Below are positions 44,758 through 54,377 of a DNA stretch of 54,377 nucleotides, one piece after another. A program made the translations under genes and the position numbers. Source of the DNA: Evernia prunastri (lineage: Eukaryota > Ascomycota > Lecanoromycetes > Lecanorales > Parmeliaceae); the NCBI GenBank assembly GCA_003184365.1, contig NKYR01000190.1, positions 1 to 54,377 of the forward strand, in the 5' to 3' direction. The notes under the pieces are model-generated. The model saw nothing but the letters and a program-made list of their open reading frames with translations, was not told where the DNA came from and did no database searches. How positions within the stretch are numbered: the stretch's first letter is position 1; every line of letters starts with the position of its first letter.

Positions 44758-47148
44758 TCAATCACGTACACCCCATTTGCCTACCTCCTCCATCGCTTCC
44801 TTACCCCCGTCTTTCAGCTTTTCGTCTCCCAGCACTCCACTGATACAAGTCCAACCGCTCCTGCCGCCTCCCCATTTCAGTATCTCCTCCCTGTATCTCT
44901 CTCCGGCCGCCCTGTCCACCGCCCCATCAGCCTTCCCACCTCTGAAAACCTCCTTCCATACCTTTCCTGCTATAGCTCTATCGAAAAGGTAACTGTAGTA
45001 AGTACCCCCATATTCTATCAGATGTCCAAAAAAACCCTGCGCGGCCGTTTCCCTAGGCTCCCTCACGCTACTGTATCGATCGTACACTTCGAAGAAAGCT
45101 CGCGTGCTGTCAAAGCCCCCAACCATGTTTAACGGAAGCGAAGAGTGATAAGCTTGATCCAGCATACTAAACAGGATCTGCGCTTCCGTTTGGAGGCCTT
45201 GTCCTCGTCCTTGCATTAGCAATGAATCTTCTACCATCTCGTACGGCAACGGTGCGCCAGTTTCCCAATGACGTGCAAACAGCGCAAGTACCGCCGAGTC
45301 GGAGGCGAAGTACTCCATCAAGACCGAAGGGAGCTCTGCAAAGTCGGTGGAGCAGCGAGTGCCGGAGACGATCTGCAAAGATGTACGGCCAAGAATTGAA
45401 TGAATTGCGTGCCCCATTTCATGAAAAAGGGTCTTGACGTCCTGGAAACCTAGCAGCGCGGGAACGGATAGATTTGGCGGGTGAGGAAAATCGCAGATCA
45501 GAGCTAGCACTGGGAGTTGATAGTGTTGGTTGCTATTGATGGAAGACGACACTGCCATACCATCATTGGCATTTTGTGCAGACTTTAACCCTTCACCAGC
45601 CTCTGAAGAGGAGATAAGACGTGAACAACGAAGGGTAAAATGTGTGGGGTTTGGGTTTTTGCCAGCACGCGCGAATAGATCACAATATAGGACTGCGACA
45701 TGACCGTCAGTCTCGTGGAGAACATCCAGACGACGCACATCAGAACTCCAAGTTTCTCCAGGAGTGGTCTCACAAGGGACAAGGCAAATACCGTAAAGCC
45801 GGTTGAAGAGGCGTGAGAGCCCTTGCATTACCGTGCCCAGGGAGAAGTATGCCGACATGAAATCAGGGTTTCGAGACTTTGGTTTTATGTCAACGTTGAG
45901 ACGATTTCGGTAGTAGACAAGGTCCCACTGCTCAATTCCGGTCGAAATACCATCTGCTAATTTCATCTGCTTCATACTCGCCAGTTCTTGCCTTACGTGT
46001 GGAGCGTTATCCGCGGAGAGCGCTGTGAGAAAAGAATCAACTGCCTCAGGTGACTTGGCCAGCTTGTCAGACAAGTTCATGCGAGCAAAGCTATCATAGC
46101 CAGAGAGATTTGCAATCTCAGCGCGTGTGACCATTAGCCGTTCGAGCAGCTTTATCTGATTCTGTGAAGACTGTCTTCCGGCGATGTAGATCTCTCTTCG
46201 TGTCGCTTCGTCCTCCACGGTTCCCAAAGCCGCATATGGCATGTCCCCAACGGTGGGCAATCTTACCCTTCTATGCCCATCGGACAATCGCGCGAGTCTC
46301 AACGGATCCATGCCTTTGAGCTGTTTCATATCGAAGTTGAGATACGATGTTGCCGGAGTCATGCTGTCCAGAAACTTGTTTCCCAAAGTCTTCATCTGGT
46401 TCGACAACTCTACAAATCTTCGCCTCTTTACGGCAGGTAATCCGATGGCAGAATTGGCAAAGTCTCGAAGCAATATCTGGGCCACCATTTTTTCTTCCTC
46501 ATTCCACGACCCCGAGGCTTCCGGTGTGGAGATAGCCTTCCTGAGTTGGGCGTTTAGTCCCGGAGTGGTATTCAGAACGTTCATATAATCAAAGAGGAAC
46601 GCATACGCCTGGATGGCAGCTTCTTGATATCGAGTATCTGGATGTGTGCAGCGTACGAAATCTGCGATGTCGAGGACTCGACATAAGGAATCGCTGAGAT
46701 GATCCAGTTGTCTAGGTATGGCTGCATATGCCTCATTTGAGTCTGCCGACAAGACATTGTCCACAATATGCTGACAATTTGTTTGCGTGACATGGGCATA
46801 TTTGAGGAAGCCCGAGGGCTCTGTGAGATATTGGTTCTGGAACAAACCACGTGAAGGCCTGGCTAAGTCTGAACTATGCTGCTGAGAGAATTGCAGCCAA
46901 ACATCATGAGCGTCGAATATCTGACGCAATGTGATATCCTCAAGCCTGCTTTCGTGACTGGTGGTAGACGAGAATCGAGTGTGTTTCGGGCCAGCTCTGA
47001 CGGTTCCTGCCACGGCGAATAGGCCGCGAGGTGCGTAGGAGGAAAGAGCATTTCGAAGGTATGGCGTTAGTAGCTGACATGGTGTTTTGATCATGTCCTT
47101 TCTCCTATACAATATTGGGACAGAGTACCTCTTCACGCATCCTCGCAA
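44758..47148 (-). CDS. OCT1: Mitochondrial intermediate peptidase (Oct1/MIP)
   Basis: This M3-family zinc metallopeptidase of the mitochondrial matrix removes octapeptides from imported precursors after MPP cleavage. It is a single exon of 796 aa. The N-terminus is rich in Arg/Lys and Ser with few acids, as expected for a presequence. The catalytic motif FHEMGHAIHSILG has HEMGH near residue 576, followed by the third zinc-ligand region around PSVLMEYFASD. LRKAISTPEASGSWNEEEK and SAYFSLGTVMQGLSRLF also fit MIP. No frameshift is seen. Met19 (at 47094, MIKTPCQLL) is an alternative start that would still leave a presequence. Confidence 0.93.
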   Translation of the reverse strand: MRGCVKRYSVPILYRRKDMIKTPCQLLTPYLRNALSSYAPRGLFAVAGTVRAGPKHTRFSSTTSHESRLEDITLRQIFDAHDVWLQFSQQHSSDLARPSRGLFQNQYLTEPSGFLKYAHVTQTNCQHIVDNVLSADSNEAYAAIPRQLDHLSDSLCRVLDIADFVRCTHPDTRYQEAAIQAYAFLFDYMNVLNTTPGLNAQLRKAISTPEASGSWNEEEKMVAQILLRDFANSAIGLPAVKRRRFVELSNQMKTLGNKFLDSMTPATSYLNFDMKQLKGMDPLRLARLSDGHRRVRLPTVGDMPYAALGTVEDEATRREIYIAGRQSSQNQIKLLERLMVTRAEIANLSGYDSFARMNLSDKLAKSPEAVDSFLTALSADNAPHVRQELASMKQMKLADGISTGIEQWDLVYYRNRLNVDIKPKSRNPDFMSAYFSLGTVMQGLSRLFNRLYGICLVPCETTPGETWSSDVRRLDVLHETDGHVAVLYCDLFARAGKNPNPTHFTLRCSRLISSSEAGEGLKSAQNANDGMAVSSSINSNQHYQLPVLALICDFPHPPNLSVPALLGFQDVKTLFHEMGHAIHSILGRTSLQIVSGTRCSTDFAELPSVLMEYFASDSAVLALFARHWETGAPLPYEMVEDSLLMQGRGQGLQTEAQILFSMLDQAYHSSLPLNMVGGFDSTRAFFEVYDRYSSVREPRETAAQGFFGHLIEYGGTYYSYLFDRAIAGKVWKEVFRGGKADGAVDRAAGERYREEILKWGGGRSGWTCISGVLGDEKLKDGGKEAMEEVGKWGVRD

Positions 47149-47465
47149 GCCCTTCCGAAATTTGCCTCTGTTTATCTTTTATCGAGCAACGGCTTCATTT
47201 CCGCCATGCCATTTCATTACCGCTAAAGATGACGGCATCTGAAGCTAGTAAAGACACTGGTAAAGTACCTAACTTTACTAGTATCTTACTTTACCTTAAT
47301 CATGTAATGTGTAACGCTAGATAGGTGGGGCCGCCGTACTCTACCGGGCAATCCGGGGAAGAAAAGATCCTGGATTCCCATCTCGAGATCCACAAGCTTC
47401 GCAAACACAAACACATCCACATCCACATCCACATCCATCTCTTACTTCAACCCCCGGCTTACATC
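47149..47465. other. Divergent promoter, OCT1 / small ORF
   Basis: It contains a repeated CACATC hexamer run (about 47411-47438) just before the small ORF, and a TACCTAACTTTACTAG/TTACTTTACCTTA tract at 47265-47298. Confidence 0.5.
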
Positions 47466-47708
47466 ATGGCCTCCAACTCAAAAGATTCTGCCTTCAGCAT
47501 CCTCGGCTCCTCGAAGCTCAATACCGCGGATGGCAAGAACCCCACCTCCGCTGCCACTACCTCTACATCAACTCAACCAGGCACAGCCAGCGGTCAAAAG
47601 AATAGCGAAGAATACAGACAGGAATGTAGCAAAGCTCACAATCTTTTAGAGGATCGCTTACGTGATGAGGTAAATGATCTGAATCTCCGAGACCTGTTTC
47701 ATGACTAG
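47466..47708 (+). CDS. Small hypothetical protein (80 aa)
   Basis: I do not recognise a family. The frame begins MASNSKDSAFSILGSSKLN, has a Thr/Ser-rich low-complexity middle and a charged, probably helical end (RLRDEVNDLNLRDLFHD). A clean leader with a CACATC repeat precedes the ATG, codon use looks ordinary, and the C-terminal third has the heptad-like pattern of a short interaction helix. It could be a real small gene, or the first exon of a longer one whose later exons I cannot identify. Confidence 0.45.
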   Translation: MASNSKDSAFSILGSSKLNTADGKNPTSAATTSTSTQPGTASGQKNSEEYRQECSKAHNLLEDRLRDEVNDLNLRDLFHD

Positions 47709-48159
47709 AGATTTGCCTTTGGGTGAAATTGCTAAGTCCTGAGTTATCGATAGGAGAGGGAGAGAAAGTGGAGCGGGAGGTGGTGAAGGAAAAGTGAGAA
47801 AGACGTGTGAGAAGGACAGATTTCGCCGGGTTTTGAAGAAACAGCATGCCGGGAGGAGTCGTGGCATGTAAGATGGGGAGCTTGGGCAATTTGCACGCGC
47901 TAAGTGCTGGAAGGAGGCGGAGGATATTTTACGAGAGCTGAGAACAATTTGAGCGAGGGTTCATGTCAAATTACGAAAACGAGCTACATGACAGATCTTT
48001 CTATTCCTCGTATTTTCTCAACGATGTCTGCAAGCTTATCCAAATGGCCTTTGAATCCTTTGTACCCAGAGAAGTGTCCTCGCCACAGCAACCAGATGGC
48101 CTGACCTGAGGTGCGTCAGGAAGGAACAAGCCAGAGTCCCCCATCACGCGTTCGTGCAG
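47709..48159. other. Intergenic downstream of the small ORF
   Basis: The small ORF and the trehalase gene converge here. Nothing else is supported. Confidence 0.45.
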
Positions 48160-50955
48160 TCATCCTCTTTGCTGACCTTTGGTGTAGCTCTCGTAAGTCG
48201 TACCTTTTCCCAGAGCGCTTTTCGCTTCCGGAGGGAGAAGGGAGAGGCCATGCAGGTAGCTTGCGTTAGTCCACCCAAATCTACACCTTGATATGAGCAA
48301 ATATCCAGGCATCTCGGAAGGAATCGCACCACTCACCCCTCCTGAGGAGCATCTCTGAAGTTGAGTCCTTGATTCCTGTAAGGCAATCGCAGTCAGTATC
48401 CCTTCTCCCAGACCCGTAAACTAGGATAACGACAACTCAAAGCGGTGTTGATGGCCTTCTTCTCGGTAACATGTTTTGTAAGTATCGAAAAGGCTCAATA
48501 TAGGGAGATTTTGCATTCGAAAATGTACTTACCCGTACTCTGCCGGTACTTTATGGGGGCTCTTGGTGTCCGTGACGTCGTATTTCTCCACCACAGTACC
48601 ATTGTGGTTCATGAAAACCCCAGTGATCATGTGAAGCCAGCGGTAGGCGAGTCTCTCGACCTCTTTGTCGTAACCATATCTCTTCAAGCCGTCCCAGGCT
48701 AGAATTTGATGAGGAGCCCAGCCATTAGGATAGTCCCATTGCCCCTGAGGCTTCTTTTTAGTGACTGGACCACGAGAAGTCTCAGTAGTTGAGGAGAGAC
48801 CTCCGGCGCACTCGAATTTGGGAAGGCCCTTTTCAACGAGCAGAGCCGCTTGATACGGACTAGCTACCCCACACCATAGAGCCCAGAGACTGGTCACCGT
48901 CTCATACCCATTTTGCTCCTTGGTCACGGTGTTATGGTCAAAGTAGAGACCCTTCTCCTCATTCCACAGATACCTATTAATTGATGCTTTTCTCTTATTC
49001 GCAGCAAAGTCCCAGCTCGTTGATGACTCGAACCGATCCACCGCCTGACCAGGAGCACAGAATTCAGCAGGTACTTGGAGAGCATCTCCAAAGATGGTCC
49101 GGATCGCCTGAGCAATATCCGTTTCATAGCGATAGAGTAGACAGTTTAAATCTATCGTTGCTAAGTCCGCGCAGCGTTTCACAAATCGATTCGATGTATC
49201 GTGGCCACTTTCGCGGAGCGACCTATCGTGGAGGAAGTATGTGTCAAGCTCCGGCTCTAGGATATCGCCATTGGTATATGCTTGTCCAACCCCAGCCGTG
49301 TCCATGGTGTACTTCTCCGCATAAGGTTCCAATGTAGAGTCGAAAGCTCCTGATTCAACTTCAGGAGGGATACCAATTCCTATGGGCCTGTACCTGCTGA
49401 GTCCAGTTTCTTCGTCGTACCTGGGAGCCGTCGTCCAGTAACTGTAATACTCCTTTATCGCAGCAAGGATTGCGAGCTTGAGGAGATCCTTGGATCCACG
49501 CTCATGTTTGGTCGCTTCATAAGTTTTCAAAGCTAGATCTGTAAGGAAAGGGGGTTGTGCTCTGCCAAGGTAGTACGATCGGTTGGCATTGAGTACTTTG
49601 CCATAATGTTTGATCTCGAAAATGAAATGTCGTAGGATCGACTTGACGACGTGCGGATGCGTGTCCAGCATTGATGTAGCACAGAAACAGCTGTCCCAAT
49701 AATAAAGCTCGTTGAACCGTCCTCCAGGTACAATGAATGGCAGTCCTGTGAGTTCTTTGCGTCCTGGCGCTTCGTCCACTTCCATCTCAAGCGCCAGAAT
49801 TCCAGGCTTATCATTCAAGCCTCTGATGAACTCGGCTGTAATGTCGCCTTCTGGAAGCCATTGCACGTCCAAATTCATGCCTGGCATCTCTTGCGCAAGA
49901 TTCGAATAGTATTCGTGTTGTAAAGGTACGCTACGCGGTACATAGATCCTTGGTTGCGACTTCTCAGCCTCACGGGCCTTGGGGTCGACTGCTGCAACGG
50001 CGATGCCAGAGCTATCGATGTTCCTTTTCAAGTTGTCCCACCAGCTGGTTCTAATCAGTCGTTGGAGACGATTGACTGGATCCTCGGAGATCTTTTCGAA
50101 GTCGACTTCCAGATATTCCTCACCCTTCTTCTGCGCCAGAAACAGCTCTTGCAGAAGGTTTGCTAGATAATACGTACCTTTGATCTCAATCTTTTGAGAT
50201 CCATCATGCTTCAGAGATTTCAAAACGAAATACTAGGGAAGTAATATCAGCATCCTTCGATCTACACGTAGGAAGTATGAAGCACACCTTTGGTCCACTG
50301 TCATCGACCGTTATCAAACCGTCTCCATCTGTATCTTCTCTCTGTAAGAGTTCTTCTCTTGTAGTATTCACGGCTACTACTGTCTTTCCTTTTGTGCTAG
50401 TGACATATCCTGTAGGTCCCTCAGAGTTTTAGCCATTCCGCCTTAATTGACGGCTAGGGTCAATGAAAATTGGGCGGTACCGTCAATAACGTTGCTACTT
50501 TGTTGCTGCAAAGGCGTTTCACTCCTTTGCTTTTCAGATTCCACAGAACGATTTGACTAAGTTTTACAGCCGCACAGTCAGTAAGTGAGTCATTGCTTTT
50601 GTATTTCTGAAGGAGACCGAAAGCACACAGTACACAGCGACAGTAGAGCCCGAGGACAAGCAGATAAACCACGTACAGATATCCTGATTTGAATACTCAT
50701 CAGGACCTAATAAAATCGGTGCATGCGTACGCCAGTACGCGAATGTACACGGACGAGAGGGAACATTTAACTGCAATATCGAGAAGATTGACATGAAATA
50801 TCGACATATATTATTGCGCTCGGACCTTCCTGCACTGTACTTACACGGTTCCTCTCCGAACCAGCTGCTAGGCGTATATCTTGAGTAATGCCAGCATCCC
50901 CAGTCCTTGAACCTGCCGATGACATTGTATTGGCCGCAAAGTCTTTATCTTCCAA
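48160..50955 (-). CDS. Neutral (cytosolic, Ca2+-dependent) trehalase
   Basis: It hydrolyses intracellular trehalose to two glucose (GH37). Firm exons are 50288-50409, 48533-50232, 48337-48375 and 48160-48280. The 39-bp exon encodes NQGLNFRDAPQEG, and the last exon begins FGWTNASYLHGLSLLPP. GH37 signature 1 is PGGRFNELYYWDSCF and signature 2 is QWDYPNGWAPHQ. DTDGDGLITVDDSGPK matches the Ca2+-binding loop that marks neutral trehalases. The first exon is probably 50845-50955 (MEDKDFAANTMSS). At least one more exon in 50410-50844 is needed for phase; one candidate starts LNVPSRPCTFAYW near 50770, but its end is unclear. A PKA-type RRxS site could not be placed. Stress control is suggested by upstream AGGGG boxes. 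Confidence 0.88.
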
Positions 50956-51794
50956 GTTCGCAAGAACCTGCAGCTGTGTAAAGGGGCAGATATGGTGGTG
51001 CGGAGTAAAACAGATATCACGCTACAGCTTTAAGCGTAGACGTCTGAAGTGATACAAATTCACGAAAGGTCACAATGGAGGAGGTCAGAAGGAAGCAGAA
51101 AAGCTATGGTTTGTGTCTAGCTGGACGAGGGGTCTCGAAGATGAGAAGAAATTTAACGTAGCCCAAATGCTGGATGACAGGGAGAGTGGCTCAGAGTGTC
51201 TTTCACTGTCTTGAATGCAAAAGACTCGGAGATTTGAACATCTAAAAGCAAGACAGAAGAAGGTTATATTTGGCAGTTTCAGAAGCGCCCTCACAGATTG
51301 ATACAAAACATGGGCGACAGGTACGTGTACCAATCGGAGGAACATTTGGACAACACTTTCACTAGAGAATAATGAGATTTCTTAATGGTCGGCTCAGTCC
51401 AAACAACGCAGGGGATCGAATGAAGTTATGGTAGTGAGTGACTTTCTACTGCTTATACCACTGCTTCTATTACCAACCTCTAGGTACGGAGACGAACATC
51501 CGGGTATGTCCCTGAGAATTCACCAAAGGCGGAGACGCTTAGGGCCTTCCCTCGTAATGTTATTATCGTCATTGCACTGGCATAAAGCAAACACCAAAAG
51601 TGCATCTATGATTTGTAGACTGATTGATCCGTCATTAAAAACATAATGTCAACGAGAATACCGGCTATGTCCTCCTCCGAACTCCAAAAAGGAAAGCGCT
51701 GCCGCATTGGGCAGTGCAACGACATCACTAATTCGTTACTCTATTATCATGGCCCCGTCGTGCATTGCCAACCTTGAATTGACATGCTCGCCCA
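50956..51794. other. Trehalase upstream region / SRC1 3' flank
   Basis: The region holds the trehalase promoter and the 3' end of SRC1, both minus strand. Three AGGGG boxes lie in it. No coding frame is convincing. Confidence 0.5.
50982..51414. promoter_or_regulatory. STRE-like AGGGG boxes upstream of trehalase
   Basis: AGGGG occurs at 50982-50986, 51128-51132 and 51410-51414. In yeast the stress response element CCCCT/AGGGG, bound by Msn2/4, controls NTH1. A five-base motif is frequent by chance, so this is suggestive only. Confidence 0.3.
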
Positions 51795-54000
51795 TTAGTA
51801 GACAGGTCGACCCTCGTCCCAGGTCCTCTTTTCGAGCATCTCCCCTCCTTCTACCTCCATCGAATTAGCCCTATCACCACCAGTGGTCCGCTCGACTACT
51901 GGTCCAAAACTCAGCCTGTTTTTCGCTCCACCGCTCCATGCTCCGTCTTCAAGTAGGCCCACCATGCCAATCCATTCCCACACTCTTGACACGTCGCCGC
52001 CTCGGCCTTCTCGGACACTGGCTCTTATGTTGGCATTTCTCTCAATTACTGCTCGGACTTGCTTCCACATACTTTCCCGCCTGCGATCACTGAATTCATC
52101 CCGGAGAACGTCATCACGCAGCTGCCCTACACTGATCCAGCTTTCGGCTGCATCTCCCCTCGCATGCAAAGCCGCTTGCGTGGCAAGGCGGTCGAGAGTA
52201 GTGGCGACCAGTGAAGGAATACGAGCTGTGTCGCTACGGGATGTGAGGATCAGTGAGCGCGTGTAAAGAACGCCGATGCCGAAAAGGGTTATGATGGAAA
52301 GAGACAGTCGATATCTTGCCAGCGTGAGTCGCGCAGATCTTTTGACGGCGCAGGGGAAGGGGAGGCGGGCGAGGGAGGTGCTGCTGAGGCGGAGGTGTGT
52401 TCTGCGGGTAGGATGAGGTATCTGGTTAGTCGTTTGGTCAGATGTTGATGGATCCTTTTTATGAGCACGAAGAAGGTGCTGAAATGATCAACAAAGGTAG
52501 AGGCAAGAAAACTTACCCATCAGAGGAGGAAACCACCTCTTCTCGGCCAGTGATCTCCCCTATGGCACCCTTCCATAAGTCCTCGAACTCTGCTGCGTTC
52601 ATACTACGTCTTCTCTTCTTGCCCACTTCTCTCTTCAAATCTTCTTCGTCAATCTCTGCAGGTGCACCTTTACCATTGCTGTCCTTCAAGGTTCCACATT
52701 CAGCCTGCGCTTGTCGCTCCCTCAACTCTTCGACAGCCCTGTCGGCCACAGCTTTCACTCGTCGGGCTTTCTCACCATCCGGTTCACAAGATGGCAGCAG
52801 TGGCACCAGTCCGCCTAGAGATAGAGGATGTGGCCGTAGAAGGAAATCGTGCTCACATATGGTCTTCAATTTTTCATAGCAGATTGCGTGCTGAGGGCAA
52901 GGCTCACATGACGGTTGCAGCACGTCGGCCCATGCAGGTATCTGGACATTCGATAGGGCGTTGGATGGTCTGTCTATACCGCAATAGCCAACAGCCAGCT
53001 TTTCCTGACGCCACCATGTAGCGTACCCGCCGAGTAGAGCCATGAGGACTACCCATGGCGCGGATTTTGGGATCGTGCGAGTTTTTTGTGGACGTTTCCT
53101 CTTCCGGGGTGGAAGGATGTCTACATCGCCGTTTGCCGCACGTCTTCTGACTAATTCCAGCTCTTCTTCGGCTGTGAATTCCTCGCCAGCCTCGAGCCCC
53201 TCGTTTGGCTCGTCTTCGCTACTGGTCTGCTTCTGTTTAGACATTGGAACTTCGAAAGTCTTGGAAGTCGGGACAACTATTCCATCCTGCTGCTTTGAAG
53301 CAAACAAAACCCCTTCAGTCTTTCGTCGGCTTGAAGAGCTCTTTCTCTTATCAGTGCTTATACCGCTGCTCTTCCGTCCATTTCCGGCGGGTGTTAAAGG
53401 TGACCTACCGCTCTGGAAAGGGTTCTCATCGCTGAAGACACCGCCCATCATTGGCGGTCGCATTGATTGATCTTCTAGATCTTCGACCTTGACGGTGGAT
53501 ATAGCCTCGCTCTTCCTGCTTTTCCGTACAGATGACCGTACTGTTCCTGAGTCTGGTTCATTGTCCGATTGCCGGGCGTGTTTACTGGAGCTTCTTCGAC
53601 CGTTTGATGGATGTGTGGTGGCGTGAGACCCTGATACCGTTGACTCCACGGATTGGCGGGTGCTCTTGCGTGACTTCTGTTTTGGTGGAGTATCGGGCAC
53701 AGGCGGCGGTAGCATCGAGCCGACGTCATCGTCAATATCCCCACTCATTGTTCCCTCTTGACTGCTCGGCATGTCTGTGATACCGCTACTCGTGCGCCTT
53801 ACTTTGTCTCGAACGGCTAAAATCTTGCGTGCCTTTGGCTTGAGCTCTTGAGTAAATATATCGATGAGTTGCGGCTTCTTAGCTGAAGCTGGATAGGAAA
53901 TATCGTGTGACATCAAGATGTTTCGTAAACGTGGCATGGTGAGAGAGGCAGGGTCGAAGGAGGGTGAGAGATATGCGAGGTCATCCTCAGCTGAAGCCAT
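51795..54000 (-). CDS. SRC1: Inner nuclear membrane protein Src1/Heh1 (LEM/MAN1 type)
   Basis: Integral protein of the inner nuclear membrane that tethers chromatin and helps nuclear pore surveillance. Exons are 52517-54000 and 51795-52401, 696 aa; the 115-bp intron joins SSSDG to THLRLSSTSLAR. The N-terminal HeH fold is PASLTMPRLRNILMSHDISY and the adjoining PQLIDIFTQELK. A long basic/Ser-rich linker with several KR clusters carries nuclear signals. Two membrane helices follow: WVVLMALLGGYATWW and LSIITLFGIGVLYTRSLIL, separated by a lumenal Cys-rich stretch (CEPCPQHAICYEKLKTICEH). The C-terminus after helix 2 is the MAN1/Src1 winged-helix region (RESMWKQVRAVIERNANIRA). The ATG before ASAEDDLAYL is preferred over an in-frame one six codons upstream. 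Confidence 0.93.
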
Positions 54001-54377
54001 GGTTATGAGATAGGGCAAGCTGTTGCCTTGCTACCACTTTTGGCTTTTGGCTTTTGGCGAGAGGTTGGTGCGCAGAGTGTGATAATAATATGGCAAAATG
54101 TTTTGATGTGAGTGGAATATAGCCATGAAGATGAAAATGGATATGGATGACAAGTTTTAAAAGCGCGTCTTTTCTTTGTTTGTCCGTGTCAGAACTTTTA
54201 GCAGACCACGGAGGCAACCGCGAAAGACATTAAGGTTTAGACCTTCAGCCACCTTCTGCCACCGTGGCGTATGGAGTATACAGTTTTGCCTCAGTTCTCA
54301 GACGTGTCTAATGTTACGGACGTACCCTAGGTGTCAGGCACATAGGGAGTGTTTATGGCTATGTGTCTAGCACATAG
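54001..54377. other. SRC1 promoter region to window end
   Basis: This holds the presumed SRC1 promoter. Short frames at the very end may belong to a gene outside the window; none is recognisable. Confidence 0.45.

Noticed and set aside
1..54377. CRISPR arrays, tRNA or rRNA genes, biosynthetic clusters
   Set aside because: No regularly spaced direct repeats and no convincing tRNA T-loop with matching arms were found by eye. The genes are housekeeping, without polyketide or peptide synthases.

Overview
This window looks like nuclear DNA from a filamentous ascomycete (Pezizomycotina). The genes are compact, with mostly 47-90 bp GT-AG introns carrying CTAAC/CTGAC-like branch sites. The protein set is typical of such fungi: Atg22, Src1/Heh1, a neutral trehalase, a fungal Med14 and a TAF1 that ends in a zinc knuckle. 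AT-rich blocks carry a strong RIP (repeat-induced point mutation) signature. Order or genus cannot be fixed from this sequence alone.

Layout, left to right: TAF1 (+); an NDR-type AGC kinase (-); Hst2-like sirtuin (-); a 4.1 kb AT-rich, RIP-mutated transposon with 87-bp terminal inverted repeats that hosts two later insertions (a truncated LINE and a 270-bp MITE); COG4 (+); an 812-bp deleted pogo/Tc5-like element with identical 75-bp inverted repeats; SUA5 (+); RQC2/TAE2 (-); a Gal80-like oxidoreductase (+); RAD21/SCC1 (-); a PMR1-type Ca2+/Mn2+ ATPase (+); coatomer zeta RET3 (-); a STIMATE/YPL162C-type membrane protein (-); a 501-bp MITE; a five-exon SF3b14/p14 (-); MED14 (-); ATG22 (+); mitochondrial intermediate peptidase OCT1 (-); a small unknown ORF (+); neutral trehalase (-); SRC1/HEH1 (-).

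The genes are mostly single-copy housekeeping functions: Pol II initiation (TAF1, MED14), Golgi traffic and ion supply (COG4, RET3, PMR1), chromatin and chromosome functions (Hst2, RAD21, SRC1), splicing, tRNA modification, ribosome rescue, autophagy, mitochondrial import and trehalose turnover. I see no secondary-metabolite cluster and no operon logic. Exon structures were rebuilt by joining reading frames at GT-AG sites so that known family motifs become continuous. Most joins are well supported. The 5' ends of the kinase and the trehalase are not.

The most unusual signals are three. (1) ATG22 has long introns, at least two of which are related in sequence (introner-like), and a 21-nt micro-exon. 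(2) There is a layered insertion history inside the RIP-mutated transposon, including an exact 13-bp target duplication around a LINE fragment that itself escaped RIP. (3) Four unrelated TA-flanked inverted-repeat elements lie in one 54 kb stretch.
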